40,858 bases of DNA from Acetobacteraceae bacterium (GCA_031291795.1 JARLIJ010000073.1:1-40858), one strand, 5' to 3'; positions 8,285 through 17,081 are shown, numbered from the stretch's first letter. The notes: generated by a model not told the origin, from the sequence alone. Numbers and translations: made by a program.

Positions 8285-8821
8285 ATGAGGCTGTTCGTTG
8301 CCCTCGATCTGCCGTGGTCGTTGCGCCTGACCCTGGCGCATCTGGCGGCTGCCGGCATCCCGGGTGCGCGCTGGGTGCCGCCGGAGAACTACCATCTGAC
8401 GCTGCGCTTCATCGGCGAAACACCCGGCTACCGCGCCGAGGATATTGACCACGCACTGTCCGCGCTGCGGGCGCGCGGGTTCTCGTTGACGCTGGCCGGG
8501 GTCGGCACATTCGCCAAGGGCGGCCGCAGCACGGCGCTATGGATGGGCGTGGAGCGCAACCCGCAGCTCGACCACCTGCAGAACAAGATCGAGACCGCGT
8601 TGCAGCGCTGCGGCCTGGAGCCCGAACGGCGGCGGTTCCAGCCGCATGTGACGCTGGCGCGATTGGACAATGTGGTTGAGGGCAAGCTGGTGTCCTTCGT
8701 GCAAGCGCACAACCTGTTCCATGCCGAACCGATGCCAGTCGAGCACTTCACGCTGTTCAGCTCGCAGCTTGGAAAAGAGGCCTCGGTCTACACGCCGGAA
8801 GTCGAGTATCCGCTGGCCTGA
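8285..8821 (+). CDS. thpR: RNA 2',3'-cyclic phosphodiesterase (2H family)
   Basis: This is a 178-aa protein, the usual size for the LigT/ThpR branch of 2H phosphoesterases. The two catalytic HxTx motifs are HLTL at residues 37-40 and HVTL at 121-124. The opening MRLFVALDLP and the LHF-type FIGETP stretch are typical. The family hydrolyses RNA with a 2',3'-cyclic phosphate end and can ligate tRNA halves in vitro; the enzyme is cytoplasmic. It starts 52 bp after the esterase gene on the same strand and may share its transcript. It converges on the TauD fossil. Confidence 0.92.
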   Translation: MRLFVALDLPWSLRLTLAHLAAAGIPGARWVPPENYHLTLRFIGETPGYRAEDIDHALSALRARGFSLTLAGVGTFAKGGRSTALWMGVERNPQLDHLQNKIETALQRCGLEPERRRFQPHVTLARLDNVVEGKLVSFVQAHNLFHAEPMPVEHFTLFSSQLGKEASVYTPEVEYPLA

Positions 8822-8840
8822 GGAGCCGTTCCGGTCGGGT

Positions 8841-9024
8841 TCAGCAAGGCTTGTCGCCGCAGATGGCGATGCGGGCATGATGCGGGTCTCGGCCAGCCGG
8901 TCGTTGACTGCGAAATGCTGGGTGCAGCGATTGTCCAAGAACACCAGCATGTTGGTCTCCCACCGGATGCGGCAGGTGAATTCCGGCCGGATCGATTGAG
9001 AGGCACCAGCAGTTCGAGGATCGG
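8841..9024 (-). pseudogene. C-terminal fragment of a TauD/TfdA-type dioxygenase
   Basis: On the minus strand the text PILELLVPLNR, then PEFTCRIRWETNMLVFLDNR and CTQHFAVND, then RIAICGDKPC and a stop, is the C-terminal end of an alpha-ketoglutarate-dependent dioxygenase of the TauD family. The WDNR/TQHFAVND block and the final basic strand are the recognised parts. It is not one frame: about five extra bases lie between the first two pieces, and one base is missing just before RIAICGD. No start is present. The missing middle of the same kind of protein lies at 13310-13497 on the same strand, so this is read as the 3' half of one split gene. Confidence 0.72.
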
Positions 9025-9303
9025 CTAACCCGGCAGACGGTCAAATCAGCAGCCCGCGTTTGTCCGCCCCGAGGGGCCACCCCCGTTCCGGTGATCGTTT
9101 CGGGAATACTGGCGCTGGCGTGGTTCGACGTGCGCCTGACGCGCGATGTGAACGGCGCGGCGAGCGGGCTGCGGGTGAACACGAACCGATTCCGGAACGT
9201 GCGTTACACTCGTATTCGGCCGTCAGCGAGCCAGGTTTCGAGCGCTTCCTGGCCCATTCCGGTGTCTGCCAGTGAGGGCGTTTGTCTGCTTGAGCTGATT
9301 GGC
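9025..9303. other. Gap between the dioxygenase fragment and the DUF4214 gene
   Basis: No gene is recognised in these 279 bases. Short frames exist on both strands (for example plus 9091-9423 and minus 9204-9452) but none resembles a known protein. No hairpin terminator is obvious downstream of the DUF4214 stop. Confidence 0.5.
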
Positions 9304-12300
9304 CTAGCTGGTGAAGACCAAGCCGTCATGCGTCGCCTGGGAGGTGACCTGGAAAGCCTCGCTGCCGTTGACGAATGCTGCCACGACCTGGGCACGGGAG
9401 GCACCGGCGGCCATTCCGGATAAATAACTCTGTAAGCCCGTGGGGTCCGCATCGCGGTTCAGGAGGTTATGGTAAAGGCTGGATATGAATTCGCTGTTGC
9501 CCATGCCGATGGAGTCGGACTTGAACTCGGCGGAGTTGAGCATCGCGGCTGCAAGATCCTGCACACTTTGCCCGGCATCCAGAGCTGCGGAGTAGGCCTG
9601 CTCACCGCTCGCGTCAGGTGTGCGGTCGAGTATCGCCAAGTACATCCGGTAGACGGTCGCATCGTTGTGGTATCCGGCGACGCTGATCGAATATTGCCGA
9701 GCCTCGAAGCTCTCGCCAATGTCGAGTGCCACGGTACCACGAGAAACCCCTGCATTGAGTGCTGCGGTGTAGGCTGCAAGCCCCCCGGCATCTGCGGCGC
9801 GGCCGACGGCGTTGTGATAGAGTTGGTCGACGAACGCCATATTGGATAGCATGCCATAACGGGCGATGAACTCTGCCGACGTCACCATGCCGGTCGCGGC
9901 TTGGGTCAGGCTGATTGTGTTTGCGTCGACACTGCTCGTGTAGGCGATCAGCCCGGAGAGATCTGGCGCACGGGCGACAGCTGCTTCGTACAGTCGGGCA
10001 ATGGCGCCGCCGGTACCGGTTCGATCCACATAGATATTGCCAGTGCTGTCGCTGCCGGTGTGCTCGATCGGCGGGCTGGCAATCTGTGGCGCCGGGCTAC
10101 CCGTTGCAGCCTCGGGGACGCTCGCAACAGGGACGCTTGCAACAGGGGCGCTTGCAACAGGGGCATACGCATCCGTCACGACCAAGCCAGTCGGAACAGG
10201 CGGGGTCAGGGTTACGCCAACCACTTTCCAATCCTGCCAGACCACCGTGACCTGAGCCTGCGAACCCCAATCGGCATAGTCCCAGTTCGGATTGTCCCCC
10301 GTATTGAACTGCGTGACGTACTTACTTCCCGTGACAAACGTGTCGTAGGCCGAGGGAGGCGGCGTTGACTCGATTTGTTCCCACAACGCCCCCGTATAGG
10401 GGTCGAAGACGTTATCAAGTGTAAAGTATTGCTCCGATGCTCCGCCTTGGAAAACCTGTTCCATAAGCTGGCCGTCGCTTCCAAGGACAGTGCTTACCGA
10501 GGCCAGGCCGGCGTTCCAGACCGGCAGCCAGTTGGGGTTGCTGCCTGTGTTGAACTGGGTAACTCTGGTACCGCCGGTCGCGAAGAAATTCGCGGAGTCA
10601 GTGCCATTAACAATATTTGACGAAGGCGTGGGTGCGATCTGATCGACCTCTGTCTGGAGACTGCCGGTCGTGGCATCGTACTGGATGAACGTGCTTAGCA
10701 CAGTCAGCGGTGAGAGTTCCTGGGAGGGGTCGAACGCACCCATCACCAGGTTGGTGCCAAGAGGCAGGCTAGCCATATGATTCGCGTTCCAGGACACGAA
10801 TCGTCCGTTAACCGAGACGATATCCGCCTGGGCGAGCGGCTCATGGATCGAAATCGTCTGGACAATCTGGTACTGGTCTGTCGTTGCGTTGTAGCTTGCC
10901 GCATTCCACGTCAGTTGCTCTGACGTCACGGTCCCGCTCGCGTTCATCGTCGCGTTTGCTGAGGTCCAACCCTGCGTCGGCGTCGTGGGCGTGAAATTGA
11001 AGGACTGCGTGGATCCCGCAGAATACGAAGGCAGCGAAAATGCGGTGATCTGGCTGTCTGCGAGGCGGCCGTTTGCACCGAAAACCTCTATGTCGATCGT
11101 ATCGGGGCCGGCGGCCGACTCACTTACCCCCAGGGATGCCAGCTCTGCGGATACATCGGAATACGTGCCATTGAGAACGAGTTGTGTGCTGCCATTGCCA
11201 GTTACCGTGGCGCCTCCAACTTGCTGGGTCGAAAGCTGGCCAGTGAGGTCCATGATCACAACCGCGACCCGGTCGCTGCTGCCGCCGGACCAATCGAGCG
11301 ACACAGGGCCGACGGGGTGGTTGATGTCACGGCTAACGATGACTTGCGGCGGCGCCGAGATCGATACCGTTCCCGTGGCGGTGATCGCCTGACCCGCATA
11401 CAGCGGGTAGACGGCAGCGATTTCGGCGGCGGTGTTGGCGAGCGTGGTCGGCTGATTGACCGGCAAAACGGCGTCCGGATAAGCTCGCTGCCAGGTTCGT
11501 ACCAGCACGGTACTGACGTTCATTCCAGGCAGCTCGGCGAGCATGGCGGCGTGCTGTTCAGCCTGCGCCGTCCATTGGAAATCGCTTGTGGCTGCCTGGA
11601 TTCCGTCGAGGAGAACCGTGAGACTGACGTTGTCCGATGTCGCCATCTGCGACAGGCCGACCTGCCAGGCCTGCCAACTCGCCTGGGAGTACATCCAGGG
11701 GGCATTCCAGGGCGTGTCGGCGATAACGTATGAGATGCCCGGTAAATGCGCGGCAGCGGCAGCGGCGTCATAGGCATTCCACCAAGCCTGCGTCTGATCC
11801 AGGGGAGCTGCGGTCTCCCACTGGCCGATCTGAACAGTCGGGTAATACGCGGTGATTTGCGCGACGATATTTACTTCGTATGCGGCGCGTGTTGCGTAGC
11901 TTACCGCCGTGCCTGCGATCGCTGGCTCGACTTCATCGTCGTTTTCGACCCCAGTAATCGGAAGGCCTGCTGCAACGGAAGGAGCGAGCCATTGATAGGT
12001 CCAATCGGCCTGAGGACTGTTGTCGAGTTGAGCCTCAACGTGAACAGTTATGCCGTTTTCCCGGCAGTAAGCCGCTATCGCGTTCAGAAAGGCCTGATTT
12101 TGCGCGACCATCGCCGCAGTGATTGTCACGCCATTCAGGACGCGGCCGATCTGCGCCGGGGACGCCATGCTTAGCGTGCCCGCATCCATGTTGAAGATCT
12201 TGGCTCCACTTGCCTGAAAGGCGTTGGAGCCTGCCGCGATTAGCGATGCCAAGCTCTGGCCTAGTGAGCCCGTTGAGTCTGTACTTGATGACCCTCCGCC

Positions 12301-12384
12301 ACTGGAGGCACTACCGTCGATCGCGATCGCTGGGACCTGTTGGGACAACTGCGGAGCCCCCGTCAGGAACGTCCCACAGTGCAA
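9304..12384 (-). CDS. Large mosaic protein: glycosidase-like barrel, beta domains, four DUF4214-type repeats
   Basis: The frame has 1026 codons from a TTG at 12384. Residues about 45-330 look like a TIM-barrel glycoside hydrolase, with FNMDAGTLSMASPAQIG, ITGVENDDEVEPAI, QIGQWETAAP and SYVIADTPWNAPWMYS; the carboxylates in ENDDE and QWE are catalytic candidates. A cadherin/VCBS-like strand region follows (LNGTYSDVSAELASLGVSES). Next comes a region with two related VTQFNTG(S/D)NPNW units, then a Pro/Ala/Val linker. Residues about 794-1015 hold four DUF4214-type units (YxxxLxRxxDxxGLxxY). Proteins of this build are usually cell-surface or secreted and linked to exopolysaccharide, but no signal peptide is visible. 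No ATG or GTG start is available upstream, because a TAA is at 12436-12438. GC content looks lower than that of the neighbours. Confidence 0.75.
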   Translation of the reverse strand: MHCGTFLTGAPQLSQQVPAIAIDGSASSGGGSSSTDSTGSLGQSLASLIAAGSNAFQASGAKIFNMDAGTLSMASPAQIGRVLNGVTITAAMVAQNQAFLNAIAAYCRENGITVHVEAQLDNSPQADWTYQWLAPSVAAGLPITGVENDDEVEPAIAGTAVSYATRAAYEVNIVAQITAYYPTVQIGQWETAAPLDQTQAWWNAYDAAAAAAHLPGISYVIADTPWNAPWMYSQASWQAWQVGLSQMATSDNVSLTVLLDGIQAATSDFQWTAQAEQHAAMLAELPGMNVSTVLVRTWQRAYPDAVLPVNQPTTLANTAAEIAAVYPLYAGQAITATGTVSISAPPQVIVSRDINHPVGPVSLDWSGGSSDRVAVVIMDLTGQLSTQQVGGATVTGNGSTQLVLNGTYSDVSAELASLGVSESAAGPDTIDIEVFGANGRLADSQITAFSLPSYSAGSTQSFNFTPTTPTQGWTSANATMNASGTVTSEQLTWNAASYNATTDQYQIVQTISIHEPLAQADIVSVNGRFVSWNANHMASLPLGTNLVMGAFDPSQELSPLTVLSTFIQYDATTGSLQTEVDQIAPTPSSNIVNGTDSANFFATGGTRVTQFNTGSNPNWLPVWNAGLASVSTVLGSDGQLMEQVFQGGASEQYFTLDNVFDPYTGALWEQIESTPPPSAYDTFVTGSKYVTQFNTGDNPNWDYADWGSQAQVTVVWQDWKVVGVTLTPPVPTGLVVTDAYAPVASAPVASVPVASVPEAATGSPAPQIASPPIEHTGSDSTGNIYVDRTGTGGAIARLYEAAVARAPDLSGLIAYTSSVDANTISLTQAATGMVTSAEFIARYGMLSNMAFVDQLYHNAVGRAADAGGLAAYTAALNAGVSRGTVALDIGESFEARQYSISVAGYHNDATVYRMYLAILDRTPDASGEQAYSAALDAGQSVQDLAAAMLNSAEFKSDSIGMGNSEFISSLYHNLLNRDADPTGLQSYLSGMAAGASRAQVVAAFVNGSEAFQVTSQATHDGLVFTS
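10121..10165. repeat. Three tandem 15-bp copies inside the DUF4214 gene
   Basis: Copies at 10121-10135, 10136-10150 and 10151-10165 follow the consensus CTTGCAACAGGGGCG, and a degraded fourth copy lies at 10106-10120. On the coding strand they encode a PVASV-type pentapeptide linker just before the DUF4214 units. Confidence 0.85.
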
Positions 12385-12619
12385 GCACTTGCGAAAGCAG
12401 GACGAACTACTGCCGCCAGGCGCTGGCGGCGTGCGTTACTTCCCGCGAATTTTTCGCGTAATTCACTGCAACTGAGGCGATCCGACTGAACCGTGGGGCC
12501 GCCCGGCAAGGAACATAATGGCGAGACACAGTGAACATATGGTTAATGTTCTTGTCTGGTTCTCTCAATGTCCTCGTGGCGGAAGACGGACCCGGATCCC
12601 TTGGTCAGCCGCCGAACCC
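12385..12619. other. AT-richer gap between the DUF4214 gene and the flagellin fossil
   Basis: No gene is recognised. Two imperfect dyads are visible: CGCGAATTTTTCGCG at 12444-12458 and GAACAT-N7-ATGTTC at 12533-12551. They lie upstream of the DUF4214 frame and could be control sites, but nothing more can be said. A TAA at 12436-12438 closes the DUF4214 frame on its 5' side. Confidence 0.4.
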
Positions 12620-12836
12620 TCAGTTGGCCACGCTTACCGAAGCAGCGACGAGTAAAGCGCGCTGACGTGATCGTACAAGCGAAGTTCGGTAGCCCCTGCG
12701 CGATGGTGAACACAGCGGATTGTCAGCGGCCGAGTTCACCGCCAGGCCGGATTCGATGGCGGACTGCGTCGAGGTCATCTGGCTGCCAATCGCGTTCAGC
12801 GACTGAATCGCAGCCATGGCGTTGGCTGAGGTAACC
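12620..12836 (-). pseudogene. Fossil of a flagellin N-terminus
   Basis: The minus strand starts with an ATG at 12836 and reads MVTSANAMAAIQSLNAIGSQ, then MTSTQSAIESGLAVNSAADN. This matches the conserved N-terminal D0/D1 helix of bacterial flagellins (the AxxSLN, TQxxIxSGLxVNSAxDN pattern). After NSAADNP the frame breaks: the expected AVFTIAQGL is found one frame over, DHVSA in the third frame, and AASVSVAN back in the first before the stop at 12620. Only about 70 of the usual 270 or more residues are left. The gene cannot make a flagellin. No other flagellar gene is in the window. Confidence 0.72.
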
Positions 12837-13309
12837 ATCTTCAGGTGCCTCTGAATATTCTGGCGAATGCGCCCGCTGATGCGGGCTCGGGATATTCCCG
12901 GGACACCTTCACCATGGTCAGGCCGCCGCTTGGGAAGCGTCGCGCCTCTCGGTGAAGCATGATTGGGGATATAGGCAAGCGGCAGAAAAAAGCGGGTGCG
13001 TAGATGACGACCTAGAACATTTTCCTGGAACGGCGTCAGCCGGGCCTGCACCCGCGCCACGCCCGAGGCCGCGGCCGGATCGTGAGGTCCTTGAGAGACG
13101 GCAAACAGCGGACCAGTCGGAGATGCATCCGTCGACCAGCGGGCACCTGATGGCGCGCACACGCCGACATTCAATGGAGACTGAACCGACCAAGGACGGC
13201 CATACGGCCGCGATTTGCCGCGCGCATACAGGCCGATGTCAAAGCAACCGGTACTCTACCTGGCCCGTGCAAAGGGCGTCGACGCGCAGACGAACGTCAA
13301 TCCCGGAAC
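12837..13309. other. Unassigned stretch upstream of the flagellin fossil
   Basis: No gene is recognised. Frames on both strands (plus 12952-13323, minus 12918-13193) are low-complexity Arg/Ser/Ala texts typical of chance frames in GC-rich DNA. Two small hairpins stand 36-65 nt upstream of the flagellin ATG: GCCCGC-TGAT-GCGGGC at 12871-12886 and CGGGATATTCCCG at 12888-12900. They may be remains of the flagellin leader. Confidence 0.45.
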
Positions 13310-13497
13310 GTCATGATCCGTGATCCGTTCAAGCAAGTGGCCACCGATGTACAGCGCCTTGCGGCCGGTCTCCGGCGGGGGCGGACCAGCGGATGCACGC
13401 TGGTGGTCTGCATGTTGCCGGGGTCCTTGACCTTCATCTCGGTCATCTGCCGCGAATAGCTTTCCTTGCGCGACAGGCCGCCCTTCGGCCGGGCGAT
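13310..13497 (-). pseudogene. Middle fragment of a TauD/TfdA-type dioxygenase
   Basis: On the minus strand the text IARPKGGLSRKESYSRQM, TEMKVKDPGNMQTTSVHPLV is followed, after a one-base deletion, by PETGRKALYIGGHLLERI. This is the central part of a TauD-type dioxygenase, including the arginine region (HPLVR, TGRKALY) that normally binds 2-oxoglutarate. It begins directly after the phaB stop, lacking the N-terminal half. It ends near 13310, about where the C-terminal fragment at 8841-9024 would continue. Together the two pieces give a nearly complete C-terminal half separated by about 4.3 kb. Confidence 0.72.
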
Positions 13498-13519
13498 CGT
13501 ACCTGTCCAGGCGGATCCG

Positions 13520-14242
13520 TCAGTACATATGCTGGCCGCCGTTGATCGACAGGGTGGAGCCGGTGACGAACCCTGCCTCGTCGGCGGTCAGGAATGCCAC
13601 GCCACGGGCGATATCCTCCGCATGACCCAACCGGCCGACCGGGATGCGGGCGACGATCTTCTGCAGTACCTCGCCAGGGACCGCGCGCACCATGTCGGTG
13701 TCGACATAGCCTGGCGCGATGGCGTTGACCGTGATGCCGTAGCGCGCGCCTTCCTGGGCCAGCGCCTTGGTGAAGCCATGGATGCCCGACTTGGCGGCGG
13801 CGTAGTTCACCTGGCCATACTGGCCGGCCTGGCCGTTGATGCTGCCGACATTGACCACGCGGCCGAACTTGCGTTCCCGCATGCCGTCGAAGGTCAGTTT
13901 GCACAGGTTATAGCAGGAGCCGAGGTTCGTATCGATCACGGCATCCCACATGTCGCGCGTCATGCGGCCCAGCGTGCCATCGCGGGTGATGCCGGCATTG
14001 TTGACCAGGATCTCGATCGGGCCGATTTCGGCAGCGATCTGCTCGACAGCCTCCTTGCAGGTCTCGAACTTGCTGACGTCGAAACGGCTGATGCGGATGC
14101 CGGTCTCGGCGTGGAATGCTTTCGCGGCGTCGTCATTGCCGGCGTAGTTGGCGATAACCAGTCGTCCTTGAGCCTGCAGCGCAAGGCTGATGGCGGAACC
14201 GATCCCTCTCGTTCCGCCGGTGACCAATGCTACCCGTGCCAC
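13520..14242 (-). CDS. phaB: Acetoacetyl-CoA reductase (PHB synthesis)
   Basis: This is a 240-aa short-chain dehydrogenase. The NADPH motif TGGTRGIG is at residues 8-15, NNAG at 81-84, and the catalytic Ser134, Tyr147 and Lys151 are present. The stretch NVGSINGQAGQYGQVNYAAA is the signature that separates PhaB from other reductases of the fold. It reduces acetoacetyl-CoA to (R)-3-hydroxybutyryl-CoA, the monomer for polyhydroxybutyrate. The GTG at 14242 was chosen because AGGAGG lies 6 nt upstream of it and the protein then starts at the family position (ARVALVTGG). It follows phaA by 124 bp on the same strand. No PHB synthase gene is in the window. Confidence 0.93.
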   Translation of the reverse strand: MARVALVTGGTRGIGSAISLALQAQGRLVIANYAGNDDAAKAFHAETGIRISRFDVSKFETCKEAVEQIAAEIGPIEILVNNAGITRDGTLGRMTRDMWDAVIDTNLGSCYNLCKLTFDGMRERKFGRVVNVGSINGQAGQYGQVNYAAAKSGIHGFTKALAQEGARYGITVNAIAPGYVDTDMVRAVPGEVLQKIVARIPVGRLGHAEDIARGVAFLTADEAGFVTGSTLSINGGQHMY

Positions 14243-14366
14243 CCTGTGCCTCCTGTTATTTTGCTTGAACGTGCGCGACCCTAGCATTTTCACGCGCACC
14301 GCACAGGCAGGAACGACACGGAACGCCCCACGTCGGCGTGTGGGCCGCGACAAATCCTGCGGAAGA

Positions 14367-15539
14367 TCAGCGCTCTACCGCCATGGCGACACCCATTCCG
14401 CCGCCGATGCAAAGTGTCGCGAGGCCCTTCTTCGCATCGCGCTTCTGCATCTCGTACAGCAGCGTCACGAGCACGCGCGCGCCTGACGCGCCGATCGGGT
14501 GGCCGATGGCGATCGCGCCGCCGTTGACGTTCACGCGGCTGGTGTCCCAGCCCAGGTCCTTGTTCACGGCCAGCGCCTGTGCGGCGAAGGCTTCATTGGC
14601 CTCGATCAGGTCGAGATCGTCCGTCTTCCAGCCGGCCCGGGCCAGCGCCTTGCGGGTGGCGGGGATTGGACCGGTACCCATCACCGCCGGATCGACGCCG
14701 GCGGTGGCGAAGGCGGCGATGCGGGCGAGCGGGGTCAGGCCGCGCTTCGCCGCCTCCGACGCGGTCATGAGCACGAGCGCGGCCGCCCCGTCATTGATAC
14801 CCGAGGCGTTGCCGGCGGTCACCGACCCATCCTTGGTAAAGGCGGGACGCAACCGGGCCATGGTCTCGATGGTGCTGTCATGGCGGATGTATTCGTCGTC
14901 GGCCACGACCGTGTCGCCCTTGCGGCTCTTCACGGTCACCGGCACGATCTCGTCCTTGAAGCGGCCGGATTTCTGCGCGGCGGAGGCCTTCTGCTGCGAA
15001 CCCAGGGCGAACTGGTCCTGCTGCTCGCGGGTAATCTGGAACTTCGTCGCAACGTTCTCGGCGGTGTTGCCCATGTGGTAGCCGTGGAACGCGTCCCACA
15101 ACCCGTCCTTGAGCATGGTGTCGACGAACTCCAGGCTGCCCATCTTCTGGCCGTTGCGCAGGTGGGCGGCGTGCTGGGACTGGCTCATGCTCTCCATGCC
15201 GCCGGCGGCGACGATGGCGCTTTCACCGGTGCGGATCTGCTGGGCGGCCAACGCAACGGCGCGCAGGCCGGATCCGCAGACCTGGTTGATCCCGAAGGCC
15301 GTCTTGGCATCCGGCAGGCCGGCGGCGCGGGCGGCCTGGCGGGCCGGGTTCTGCCCTTCGCCGGCGGACAGGACGTGGCCGAGGATCACCTCATCGACGT
15401 CACCCGCCTCGACGCCGGCGCGGGAGAACGCGGCCTGCAGCGCGACGGCGCCGAGCGCGTGGGCGGAGAGGGAGCCGAGGGTGCCGTTGAAACTGCCCAC
15501 GGGTGTGCGGGCGGCCGAGACGATGACGATGTCGTCCAT
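14367..15539 (-). CDS. phaA: Acetyl-CoA acetyltransferase (beta-ketothiolase)
   Basis: This is a 390-aa biosynthetic thiolase. The acyl-binding Cys88 is in [13 protein letters not shown], His347 in [12 protein letters not shown] and the general base Cys377 in CIGGGMGVA. Spacing and length agree with the PhaA/AtoB group. It condenses two acetyl-CoA to acetoacetyl-CoA, the first step of PHB synthesis, and feeds the phaB product next to it. The ATG at 15539 ([13 protein letters not shown]) has AGAGGA upstream at good distance. The gene lies 79 bp downstream of the CoA-transferase gene, so the three may be one transcript. Confidence 0.95.
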   Translation of the reverse strand: MDDIVIVSAARTPVGSFNGTLGSLSAHALGAVALQAAFSRAGVEAGDVDEVILGHVLSAGEGQNPARQAARAAGLPDAKTAFGINQVCGSGLRAVALAAQQIRTGESAIVAAGGMESMSQSQHAAHLRNGQKMGSLEFVDTMLKDGLWDAFHGYHMGNTAENVATKFQITREQQDQFALGSQQKASAAQKSGRFKDEIVPVTVKSRKGDTVVADDEYIRHDSTIETMARLRPAFTKDGSVTAGNASGINDGAAALVLMTASEAAKRGLTPLARIAAFATAGVDPAVMGTGPIPATRKALARAGWKTDDLDLIEANEAFAAQALAVNKDLGWDTSRVNVNGGAIAIGHPIGASGARVLVTLLYEMQKRDAKKGLATLCIGGGMGVAMAVER

Positions 15540-15618
15540 GTCTGTTTCCTCTTGCGCGGAGTGTCCCACGATAGCTTGGAAAGGTAGTCCCGTCGGAACA
15601 AGAGCGGAAGCAGGGGGG

Positions 15619-16755
15619 TCACCCGTGCCCGCGCAGCACTTCCGCAGAGTGCTCCCCAAGGCGTGGGGCCGGTCGGCGCACCGAACCCGGCGTGTCGGAC
15701 AGCTTCACCGTCACCCCCAGCGTTTGGAATGGACCGGTCACCGGATGGTCGGTTGCGGCGATCATATTGCGGGCCAGGAGGTGGGGATCGGTGAACACCT
15801 CATCATAGTGCAGCACGGGGCCGGCCGGGATGCCGACCGCTTCCAGGGCGGCCAGCCAATGCGCCGAAGGCTTGCCGGCCAGCTTCGGGGCCAGCAGCGC
15901 GACCAGCGCGTCGTTGTGCGCCACCCGGTCGGCCACGGTTGCGAACCGCTGGTCCGCCACGAGGTCCGGCAGGCCGACGATCTGGCACAATTGGGCGAAG
16001 AACTTCTGCTGGGACGCGCCGATCGTGATGAAGCCGTCGGCGGTCTGGAAGCACTGGTAGGGTGAGCTGCCGCGATGGGCCTGGCCGATCCGCTCCGGCC
16101 GCGTGCCGGTGGCGAAGTAGTGCGCCGATTCATAGACGGCGAGCGAGGTCGCCGCCTCCAGCAGGGAGGTTTCGACATGCTGACCCTGACCGGTGCGGTG
16201 GCGGGCTTCGACCGCCGCCAGCACGCCGAACGCGAGGAACATGCCCGCGGTGACGTCCGAGATTGCGATCGGCAGCCGGTGCGGCGGGCCGTCGGCCGGG
16301 CCGTTGGTGCTCATCAACCCCGACAGTGCCTGGGTGATCAGGTCGAAGCCGCCACGGCTGCTGTACGGCCCGGTCTGCCCGAAGCCGGAGATCGAGGCCA
16401 GGATCAGCCGTGGATTTCGCGCGTGCAGCACGGGCCAGCCCAGGCCGAGGCGGGCCAGCACGCCGGGGCGGTAGTTCTCCACCAGCACGTCGGCGCGGTC
16501 GATCAGGGTCAGCAGCGCGTCCCGGTCGGCGTCCTGCTTCAGGTCCAGCACGATGGAGCGCTTGTTGCGGTTCCAGGTCATGAACGGCGCACTCTCGCCG
16601 TTGACGAAGGGCGGCATCGCGCGGGCGGAGTCGCCGGTCGGGGGCTCGATCTTGATGACCTCGGCGCCGTGATCCGCGAGCAGCATGGCGCAGTAGGGGC
16701 CGGACAGATGGCTGGTGAGATCCAGCACCAGCAGGTGGTCGAGGGCGCCTGGCAT
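15619..16755 (-). CDS. CaiB/BaiF family (family III) CoA-transferase
   Basis: This is a 378-aa protein. The N-terminal part ([31 protein letters not shown]) and the catalytic Asp167 in [18 protein letters not shown] are typical of family III CoA-transferases, as is [11 protein letters not shown]. The family moves CoA between organic acids, such as formyl-CoA to oxalate or succinyl-CoA to a hydroxy acid; the acids used here are unknown. Position upstream of phaA and phaB suggests a link to short acyl-CoA metabolism. The ATG at 16755 is preceded by CAGGAGCCCTCCC. The long upstream extension of the frame is not family-like. Confidence 0.9.
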   Translation of the reverse strand: MPGALDHLLVLDLTSHLSGPYCAMLLADHGAEVIKIEPPTGDSARAMPPFVNGESAPFMTWNRNKRSIVLDLKQDADRDALLTLIDRADVLVENYRPGVLARLGLGWPVLHARNPRLILASISGFGQTGPYSSRGGFDLITQALSGLMSTNGPADGPPHRLPIAISDVTAGMFLAFGVLAAVEARHRTGQGQHVETSLLEAATSLAVYESAHYFATGTRPERIGQAHRGSSPYQCFQTADGFITIGASQQKFFAQLCQIVGLPDLVADQRFATVADRVAHNDALVALLAPKLAGKPSAHWLAALEAVGIPAGPVLHYDEVFTDPHLLARNMIAATDHPVTGPFQTLGVTVKLSDTPGSVRRPAPRLGEHSAEVLRGHG

Positions 16756-17081
16756 GGGAGGGCTCCTGTTGATGTGCGCGGGGTTGGATGATGGCATGCG
16801 GTTGGAATCTTGCCAGCAACCCGGCAGAGAATCGTTCGTGCAATGGATTCGGGCGCGCCACCCTGTTGTCCGGCTTATTTTGATGCGTTGGAGAATTTCT
16901 GTTTGGTGTTGAATGGATTCGAAAGAAATGCTTTCTGCGTCTATCGATAGCGCTAACGGAAAGATATCATTAATCAAATGACCACTTCGAATCTGAGGCG
17001 CCAGGCGCGACCTTCGCGATTGGAGGCATCCCCCCGCCTGAGGTCCCAGGTTCAGGTCTGCAGCGCGTGGCGGAAATATCC
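16756..17081. other. Divergent intergenic region with small palindromes
   Basis: This is the AT-richer gap between the minus-strand CoA-transferase and the plus-strand sulfotransferase, and should hold both promoters. Two dyads stand close together: GAAAG-AAATG-CTTTC at 16921-16935 and the perfect palindrome CTATCGATAG at 16941-16950. No convincing sigma-70 pair could be fixed. No gene is recognised. Confidence 0.5.

Noticed and set aside
9031-13300. Direct repeats flanking the inserted DNA (GCAGACG...TCAA near both joints)
   Set aside because: Only loosely similar, with gaps; not enough to call a target-site duplication.
12952-13323. 123-codon plus-strand frame upstream of the flagellin fossil
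   Set aside because: Arg/Thr/Pro-rich with no family text, and it runs through the end of the dioxygenase fragment.
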